From Penium margaritaceum (Eukaryota > Streptophyta > Zygnematophyceae > Desmidiales > Peniaceae): a stretch of 64,000 nt of DNA. The DNA lies in the NCBI GenBank assembly GCA_023375785.1, contig SZWC01007402.1, positions 1 to 64,000 on the forward strand, written 5' to 3'. The notes under the pieces are model-generated. The model saw nothing but the letters and a program-made list of their open reading frames with translations. It made no database searches and had not been told where the DNA came from. Positions 57,394 to 64,000 of this stretch are shown here, piece after piece. The position numbers were made by a program, and so were the translations under genes. How positions within the stretch are numbered: the first letter of the stretch is position 1; the number at the start of each line of letters is the position of its first letter.

Positions 57394-58600
57394 GATGACT
57401 TCTGCGATGGAGGAGCAGATCGTGACTATGCACATGAATCCTGAGATGGTGGCGAATGCTAGTTTGGCTGGCTATGCAGCAGCTGGGTCAGTCCCGATGG
57501 CTCCGTAGAACAATCTGACCACAAATCCGATGGTTGTGTGCCAGTTGCCCCTACCAATAACCTCAACGTCTACGGTAGGAATGACAGGTGGCACCAAATA
57601 ACAAGCGTACATCAACAAGGAATTGGCAAACCGTATCTCCACGCTCGAGGGAATCAATAGCCATATGCTCCAACATCTCAACGTCGTGATGGAGGCTCTT
57701 TGCAACGCAAGTGCATGAGAGGTGGTGCTCGTTGAGAGAAACACCCAGCTCTTGAATAGACCCAAGATTCGTCCAGTCTCCTCCTAAACCGTTCGACCTT
57801 GCAAATTGCAAAGGACCGACAGTTTGGATGTGGCTGACAAGTTTGGAGGTGTACTTCACCGTTGCTTGGGTCAACGACGACGGGAAGAATATTGACCTCG
57901 CGGTTGCGCTTCTTTGTAGCATGGTGTTGAGTTGGTGGTCCGAATTAGAACCCATCTAACAGCATCAAGAGACCGGCAGGGCCTCATCGACGGCCAACGG
58001 TGCCAATCTCGCATCGTCAACCGCAGGACTTCTACCCTTGAAGTAAATCAACCCGTAATAGGAAGATGCGATGACGCCACCAACTGACTGGAGCGAATTC
58101 TTGCGCGCGATGCTCGCATGTTTTGGATGGCTGAACGAAAATTCTACCGCTAAGTACAAACTCTAGCGCCTTCGCCATCAGTCCAGCGTGGTAGAGTACA
58201 CGTGAAGATTCTGCAAGATCATCACTGGTAAAGACATCGCCCCCGACAACCTCTGTTTTCACTACAACAACCTCAAACAGGACATCCGACGAGCGATCGC
58301 CATTTTTGGCATGCGGAACGACTTACCATATATGATAGTAGCCGCAAAAAGGATCGACAGTACCAACTACAATGCTCAGATCCAAGAAGCCTACGGCTGG
58401 TGACCTCCCGACCACAATAATTATAAGAATAGAAAAATCCAGTCGGGGACTTCCTTGACTCCAATAGAAGTGGACAACGTCGACCAAAAGGATATGTGCA
58501 CCTGCTACAGTTGTGGAAAAGTCATGCATATCACTCAAAACAGCCAAAGCAAGCAGCAGGCTATGAAGTCATAAATATATGAGTCAGAAAACGACAAGGG
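57394..58600 (+). pseudogene. Chromovirus Gag region (fossil)
   Basis: An ATG near 57394 begins MTSAMEEQIVTMHMNPEMVA, followed by a decayed Gag-like stretch. Near 58503-58530 a zinc-knuckle-like CYSCGKVMH lies just before the protease region, the normal Gag C-terminal position. Similarity is weak enough that the call rests mostly on position and the knuckle. Confidence 0.6.
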
Positions 58601-58779
58601 GCAGGAGTGAAAGGCGCGGCTCTTGTCCAAGAGGAGCTATCTGCGCCAAAAAATTGCACATCTGAACGGCTCACAACGTCGTAAAGGGTTTCTGAGATTG
58701 CTAAGTTCGACGAGGGGTACGAGGACGACCATCCGGCCATACTACTAAAAGTGCAAACCCAAGAACGCATGGGTCGCAG

Positions 58780-59060
58780 AACGGTACCAACACTATTGGA
58801 TGGAGGGGCCTCTCACAGTTTTGTAAGCAATGACATGGTTTGAAAGATGGGTTTGCAGACCGAACTAAGGGTGTTTGAAGGGAAAAAAACGTTGACAGAA
58901 AATTATAGATACGGAGACTGCGAGAACCACTATGACTGCAAGTGCGAGACTTACAGGTCGTAACGGTTTGGAGGTCATGTCCAATGAGTGATCACATTAT
59001 CATTCTCGGACGCGATTCCTTGTACCAGCACAACCTGCAGATCGACTGGAACAGTGGTAA
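58780..59060 (+). pseudogene. Chromovirus protease region (fossil)
   Basis: Translation shows PTLLDGGASHSFVSNDMV (active-site type D-x-G-A-S-H-x-F of plant Ty3 proteases) and later HIIILGRDSLYQHNLQIDWN, matching the conserved protease C-terminal block before RT. Confidence 0.75.
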
Positions 59061-59312
59061 AATCTACGTGGAAATTAACGGTGCCAAGCGACAACTTCCG
59101 CACGTGGGGCTGAAGATGACAGCAGAGGAAACCGCAACGACCGAGAAGCGAGAACCTATGCAGCCGATACCGCTCAACGTGGCCAAGCACTGCCTGCGAC
59201 GAGGGGCTCGTGCGTGGCTCGTGCACCTTTGTCCAATGGAGAAAGCAAAAGCGGTAGCAGCTGACTCATCAGCTTTATCAGCCTCATCGACCTCATCGAC
59301 ATCAACCAAGTT

Positions 59313-60110
59313 TGCGATGATTCCTAAGGAGTTTTCACCTCTCATCCAAGAGTTTGCGGATGTTTTCCTCAACAAACTCCTGAAAACCCTGCCACCCCAG
59401 CGCGACATCAACCATCGCATAGAGGTGAAACCGGGCAGACGACCCAAGTCGGCTGCCCAGTTGCAGCCGATATACAGCGGATATCACCAGATCCGTGTGG
59501 CAGATCCTGACATCGAGAAGACGGCAGTCCACACATGCAACACGCATTTTGAGTTCACTGTCATGTCGTTTGGACTCACGAATGCCCCCGTGATGTTCAT
59601 AGAAGCAATGAACAATATTTTCTGCCCGTACCTCAACAATTTTGTTGTGGTATACCTCGAGGAAATTTTGGTGTATACCCGCACACCGGAGAATGATGGA
59701 CATCTCCAAAAATTTCTTTAGGTTTTACAAAGAGATAATTCTTCAAGAAAACTCTCAAAGTGGGACTTAAGTTGCGGTTTGATGGAGTTTTTTAGTCACA
59801 TCATCAATGGTGGACGGATCAAAATGGATAAAAAAAGTGACAACGGTCGTTGATCGGCCGACACCGACCAATTTCCAAGACATTCAAGTTTTCCTTGGCT
59901 TCTGCAATGACTACCAGCGTTTCGTAATGGAATACGCCCTAGTCCCAACGCTCCTCTATTACCTGAGTCGAAAAGAAAACGAGTGGCGGTTGGGAGCCAC
60001 GGATGAAGAAGCGTTCACAGCTTTGCACAATGCTCTGACCTCGCTGCCTGCCGTACGATTGGCCGATTTAATGACCGACTATGTCATGGCTACGGATGCC
60101 TGCGACTGAG
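59313..60110 (+). pseudogene. Chromovirus reverse transcriptase region (fossil)
   Basis: Landmarks are LPPQRDINHRIEVKPGRRP, SGYHQIRVADPDIEKTAV, FEFTVMSFGLTNAPVMFIEA, the NFVVVYLEEILVYTRT segment in the catalytic-loop position, and FQDIQVFLGFCNDYQRFV (the FLGLxNYYRRFI block). These define a Ty3/gypsy RT. The region is decayed. Confidence 0.87.
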
Positions 60111-60523
60111 CCATTGGCGCGGTTCTCCTACAGGATCATGGCAACGGAGAGCAACCGGTCGCATATACGTCACGAAAGCTGGGCGGACCGGAACTCAACT
60201 ACGCCGTACACGAGAAGGAGATGCTAGCAGGCATACATGCGTTTAAGATGTGGCAATGCTATCTTGAATACAGCCGATGCGTCATATGCACCGACCACGA
60301 CGCACTGAAGTATCTGAAGACACAGCTGAACCTCAGTCAACATCAAACCCGATGGATAGATTTTCTTGAGTCCGGGTTTGACTTTTATATTGATTACCGG
60401 CCGGGAAAAACCAACCGGGCACATGCACTCAGCCACCGACCAAACTTGATGGCTGAAGCAGCAACACTTCAACTACAAAGAGATCCGTATCTCAAGGAGT
60501 TATTCACACGTGGCTACGACTAG
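60060..60523 (+). pseudogene. Chromovirus RNase H region (fossil)
   Basis: Segments TDYVMATDACD, AVLLQDHGNGEQPVAYTSRK, NYAVHEKEMLAGIHAFKMWQ, VICTDHDALKYL and DFYIDYRPGKTNRAHALSHR follow the RT, as in Ty3 Pol. It leads into the integrase region. Confidence 0.87.
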
Positions 60524-60599
60524 CATGGAAGATATGACATGTCAAAATTCTGGCACGATGTACCATATTGACGACCACGTTTTACTCTCCAGGTGGTCG

Positions 60600-61702
60600 T
60601 ACCTCCAAACGACGAACTCCACCGCATGCTGCTCAAAGAGTACCACAATATTGGTCCAATATGACACTTTTTAGAGGACAAGACGTTGAAGATGCTGGCA
60701 AAGTACTACTGGTGGGACAAGATGCAAACCGTTGTGGCCAACTTCTACAAATCATGTGACACATGTTAAAGAAAAAAATCACGTCGCACGCAGCCACTCG
60801 GACTTCTATCGCCGCAACCATTTCCAACAGAACCGTGGATTGACATCTCCGTGGAATTTGTCACTAGACTACCTGTCACCTCCGAGAGATATGACGCAGT
60901 CCTTGTGGTTGTCAAAAGGTTTTCCAAAATGTCCCTCTTCATCTCGACAACAACCACCATCACCGTTGAAGGCACTGCACAACTGTCTTTTAACAACATT
61001 GTACGGCTACACGGTGTGCCAAATCCCATCACGAGCGACAGAGATGGTCGATTCACCAGCCATTTTTAACGTTAACTAATGACTTGCTATGGAAGTTGGA
61101 TCTACCATTCCATTGCCTTCCACCATCAAACCGACAGTCAAACCGAACGGACAAATCAGACACTGGAACAACCTCTCCGCACATTATGTAAGCCACAAGA
61201 AATAGATTGGGCAGCCAAACTGCCAACCGCCGAACTCGCACATAATTCGGCGACGTCTACCGCAATGGGTAAAATTCCATTGGAAGTGGTGTATGACAAA
61301 CTTCCTGCCACACCAGCCGGACTTCACATCCAGGGCAACATTCCGGCGGTCGACGACATCCAATGTCGCGAATTCTCCACCATCTGGGGTGAAACACGGC
61401 AGACACAAGCAGCAATGAAGTGAGCAGCCGACTGACATCGCAGCAACAACGTGTTCGCTGGTGGCGACAAAGTCCTCATCAGTTCGGCAAACCTCAAACC
61501 CTGAGGAGCCGACTGTTCAAAACTCAAAACCCTGATTGTTAGGATCTTTTGAGATCAAACGCATGCAGCCCCCATGGTTGCACTCCTCAAACTCACTGAC
61601 ACTATGCAAGTTCATCCTGTGTTCCACATCAGCAGACTCAAGCACTACCGAAACCCCGGCAGGAATGTGCCTCCTCCTCTTGTACAAATGGACGAAGGCA
61701 CA
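60600..61702 (+). pseudogene. Chromovirus integrase region (fossil)
   Basis: Shows a zinc-binding segment ending FYKSCDTC near 60760, a core with VTRLPVTSERYDAVLVVVKR, GVPNPITSDRDGRFTSHF and HHQTDSQTERTNQTLEQPLR, and the pre-chromodomain block HPVFHISRLKHYRNPG. It lies downstream of RNase H as expected for Ty3/gypsy. Confidence 0.85.
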
Positions 61703-61861
61703 GAGTACGTCATCGAGGAAATCCTCGGCCATCAATGCCATGGTAAGATGACAGAATATCATATTAAGTGGCATGGATATGACGTCGCGCACAACAACTG
61801 GGAAACCTATGACAACCCCTACGGCGTTGATCAACTGATCGACGAGTATTATCGCCGTCAA
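61703..61861 (+). pseudogene. Chromodomain at integrase C-terminus
   Basis: About 53 codons reading EYVIEEILGHQCHGKMTEYH then IKWHGYDVAHNNWETYDN and ending DQLIDEYYRRQ. It shows the chromodomain pattern: an early aromatic, the YxIKW strand, W-x-T/S-W-E type core (NNWETYDN) and a C-terminal helix. This domain reads histone methyl marks in chromoviruses and HP1-type proteins. It lies immediately before the polypurine tract. Confidence 0.9.
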
Positions 61862-61898
61862 TGGGGTACATCCAAAAACGCACTGAGACGTCAGGGTT

Positions 61899-61919
61899 AA
61901 AGGAGGGGTGGATAGGAAG
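61899..61919 (+). other. Polypurine tract of the chromovirus
   Basis: A 21-bp almost all-purine run (AAAGGAGGGG at its start) abutting the LTR start TGTTACATACC. Confidence 0.8.
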
Positions 61920-62468
61920 TGTTACATACCAGACGTATACGAGTCCCTTAACTTTCTGAGTGGATATTCCTGTCCTCACGCAAATAGCCCACCACGCCTT
62001 GAGACCTCAATTTTTGCTCTGACGGTCGACGGTAAATCGGCCAACTGCCCTCGCCCTCCGGCTTTCCTTCTCACACATTGTGACAACTTCGACCACCTTC
62101 GAGAATCGTCGACAGAAGTATCGCGGTCTTTTGATCGACTTCTCGACGCATCGAGATTTATTGAGAAAAATAAAGATGCATCTCGTATCTTTGCCGTCGA
62201 TCTCTGAAGCCCCCAATTCCTTGGCGGAGCTTTTGGATCCGACCACTCACGACGTGACTCCACACGCGTCGCTTGACGATCGACCCAACGACCCTGACTA
62301 CGTCTCATTTGTAACTCGACACTTGTATATATGTGTTCGGTTGTTTCGACACTTGTCATTGAAATACACTTATCGCTAATTACAAATTTCAAGTGTCCAA
62401 AATGTTCAAACCGTGTTCTGCCTTCCAACTCATACCTGTTCACCACCCAAGCTCCGTTCCGCATAACA
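61920..62468 (+). repeat. 3' LTR of the chromovirus (LTR A, 549 bp)
   Basis: Starts TGTTACATACCAGACG after the polypurine tract and ends CCGCATAACA. It aligns with the flanks of 62474-63991, sharing CTCGACACTTGTATATA, the CGACACTTGTCAT block and CCGTGTTCTGCCTT. A TATA-like TGTATATATG lies near 62323. Five bases, ATAGT, separate it from the next LTR. Confidence 0.88.
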
Positions 62469-62596
62469 ATAGTTGTTATGCACCAGACGTACACGAGTCC
62501 CTAATCTTCTAGAGTGGGCATTTTTATTATTACGCAAACAGCCCATCGTGTCGCGAGGACCGCGATATTCACTCCAACGGCCGAGGGCAAACTAGC

Positions 62597-63516
62597 TGTC
62601 AGAAACCGGTGTGCGGTTCCACCATGGCCTGACAGGTATTCTGTGTGCTCATGGCTATGTTTTATGCTGGTGGTTCTGAGTCTAAGCGTGAGCTTTCTGG
62701 TCGCCTCACGCTATGTTTCTGGCAGTTGAAGACAAGTGCGAGACGGTCACTTTTGCGAAGGGAAGAACACGATTTTGCATTAGTTTGTTAACATGGACAT
62801 GATCTGAACATTTCTTGGGCTAGTCATGAGCTCTCCAACGCACCAAACTGTGCACGATTCGGATCACCGTAGCTCCCGCTATGTCAGCCGAAGCGCACCA
62901 CTCCAAATCAGCTGCTCAGTCGGCAGCGCGCACCACGTCGCCCGCCGAGGCGCCCTCACACATCAAGGACCCATCAAAATGCCATTCAGGAGGCGCAGAT
63001 GTCCCTACGTGTAGTGGCGGTGCCCCTCGCACCTTTGGGGCCTCTTTTGATGAGTTAATCATCGTGTTTGGTGATGGGGATTGATGCGGTTCGAAACCTG
63101 TTTCGGACTCCGAGCCAGGATTTTGGCTAAGTCCCTCAGTAACGAACTGCACTCCTGAAATCCGGCGGATCATCCACTGAACGCCTCGGCAGATCTTCCG
63201 GAGCAAAATCTCCAGATAGCATTTTGTTAGTCGTTCCGGTCAATTATTCACCGGAAGTCGAACCGCGGCCGAGTCCCAGAGCCACCGCGCACACCCCAAC
63301 TTTGGAAGCCCAGATCTCCCTCGTTACTAGTCCGATTCCGGTGAAACAACTTCCACCAGATTCAGCGACTTGTCAACTTCCAGGGACACTCCTCCATTTT
63401 AGGATCCAAGAAATCCTCAAGTCGCCAGATCCGTCGACGAGGAATTTCTTCTCACTGGCAGCTCGTTGTCGCCTCCTGGCGCCGCACTTGGGCATGCAGA
63501 GGGGCAATCTTCAACA
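62597..63516 (-). mobile_element. Solo copia LTR (copia-3 family) inserted in LTR B
   Basis: A 920-bp segment whose reverse complement starts TGTTGAAGATTGCCCC and ends GGTTTCTGACA, aligning along the copia-3 LTR at 24741-25723. It is flanked by CTAGC (62592-62596) and CTGGC (63517-63521), a 4-of-5 target duplication, and LTR A shows the uninterrupted site (CGGCCAACTGCCC). No coding domain is inside. It is therefore a solo LTR younger than LTR B. Confidence 0.88.
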
Positions 63517-63807
63517 CTGGCCAACTGCCCCGTCCTCATTGGATATTCTTGAACCTTCTGAAAGCTTCGATCACTCTCCTGAACCTACGAACAGAAGTGA
63601 CACGACCTTTCAGTGGACTTCTTGACGCTTCACAACGAATCTGGATTTTATAAAGATGCATCGCGCATCTTTACGGTTGATTCTCGAAGAACCCCGACTT
63701 CTTGGTGGACCTTCTCCAATCCGACTACTCACAACGCAATTCCACACACGTCGCTCAACGTACCACCCAACGACCCCGACTATGCTTCATTCGTAACTCG
63801 ACACTTG

Positions 63808-63816
63808 TATATATAC

Positions 63817-63856
<40 letters not shown>
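63808..63856. repeat. (TA)n microsatellite in LTR B
   Basis: About 49 bp of TA with two TACA interruptions. It replaces the short TATATA of the same position in LTR A, so it expanded from the promoter-proximal TATA stretch. Confidence 0.9.
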
Positions 63857-63859
<3 letters not shown>

Positions 63860-63993
63860 TGATTCTTTCGACACTTGTCATCAAAGTACACTTACCGCTA
63901 ACTATAAATTGCTCAAGTGTCCCAAATTCTAAATCGTGTTCTGCCTTGCAACTTCTACATATTCACCATCTACGCTCCGTTCGGCGTAACACT

Positions 63994-64000
63994 TGGTATC
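63994..64000 (+). other. Partial primer-binding site at the window edge
   Basis: TGGTATC follows LTR B after CT and is cut off by the window end. It matches the first seven bases of the initiator-Met type PBS used by both copia elements here and by chromoviruses generally. Confidence 0.65.

Larger units (their letters stand above)
57358..62468 (+). mobile_element. Ty3/gypsy chromovirus, 5'-truncated, broken
   Basis: A plus-strand element with Gag, protease, RT, RNase H, integrase and a C-terminal chromodomain, then a polypurine tract and a 549-bp 3' LTR (61920-62468). The order RT-RH then INT is diagnostic of Ty3/gypsy, and the chromodomain places it among chromoviruses. The left edge changes directly from satellite to sequence just upstream of Gag, and no 5' LTR or primer-binding site is seen. 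The coding region is heavily decayed with many breaks. In chromoviruses the chromodomain can direct insertion to marked chromatin, which fits the satellite setting, but that link is inference here. Confidence 0.88.
62474..63991 (+). repeat. LTR B: 5' LTR of a second Ty3 element, split by a solo copia LTR
   Basis: Starts TGTTATGCACCAGACG and ends GGCGTAACA; it is homologous to LTR A but clearly diverged (roughly three quarters identical by eye). Subtracting the 920-bp insertion and one duplication copy leaves about 593 bp, close to LTR A. Two bases after its end lies TGGTATC, the start of a tRNA-iMet-type PBS, so it is most likely the 5' LTR of another element continuing past 64000. Confidence 0.82.

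Noticed and set aside
57472-58770. Minus-strand frames at the left of the Ty3 element
   Set aside because: They are antisense to the decayed Gag region, with no recognised domain.

Overview
This 64 kb window is eukaryotic and almost wholly repetitive. I could not support a single host gene, tRNA, rRNA or CRISPR array. The mobile elements are Ty1/copia elements whose primer-binding sites match the 3' end of initiator-Met tRNA (TGGTATCAGAGC type), plus a Ty3/gypsy chromovirus carrying a C-terminal chromodomain. That combination best fits a large, repeat-rich plant or streptophyte-algal genome. The species cannot be named from the sequence alone, and this placement is inference.

About 37 kb is one satellite: a degenerate 11-bp unit, consensus AACTAGGGCGC, always with the G-rich strand on +. 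It occupies about 456-6777, 7480-8636, 9244-13937, 25803-32212, 33420-44839 and 50034-57357, and these blocks look like one array split by later insertions. Unit variants are dominated by C-to-T and G-to-A changes, above all at the unit's single CpG, plus an AAC/AAG alternation. A variant dimer (TAGCTAGTGCCCAACTGA) recurs every few hundred bases in register. Larger duplicated blocks and a 26-bp palindrome add higher-order structure. The many minus-strand reading frames here (CALVAPYLRPS-like peptides) are by-products of the repeat, not genes.

Insertions in the satellite, left to right: a 702-bp MITE-like element with 11-bp inverted ends (6778-7479); a solo LTR with a perfect 5-bp target duplication (8637-9243); a 12-kb copia island (13938-25802); a second solo LTR with a perfect target duplication (32213-33419); a copia element with both LTRs (44840-50033); and a Ty3/gypsy chromovirus (57358-62468) followed directly by the LTR of another Ty3 element that runs off the window.

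The copia island is nested. A copia with both LTRs (15983-21996, minus strand) sits inside the RT region of an older minus-strand copia (14051 to about 23360) and is flanked by a perfect TTGTC duplication. The older element ends head-to-head against a plus-strand copia remnant (about 23361-25723). The LTR family of that remnant recurs at 62597-63516 as a solo LTR inserted in the second Ty3 LTR, with a near-perfect duplication. The order of events can therefore be read directly from the sequence.

I found no evidence of a new gene system. The most unusual content is the satellite itself, with its deamination-like variant spectrum, register-keeping higher-order marker and insertions clustered on one part of the unit, and a conserved stem-loop module in the LTRs of two related copia elements that shows compensatory changes and an apparent loop inversion. 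All LTR-element coding regions are treated as fossils.
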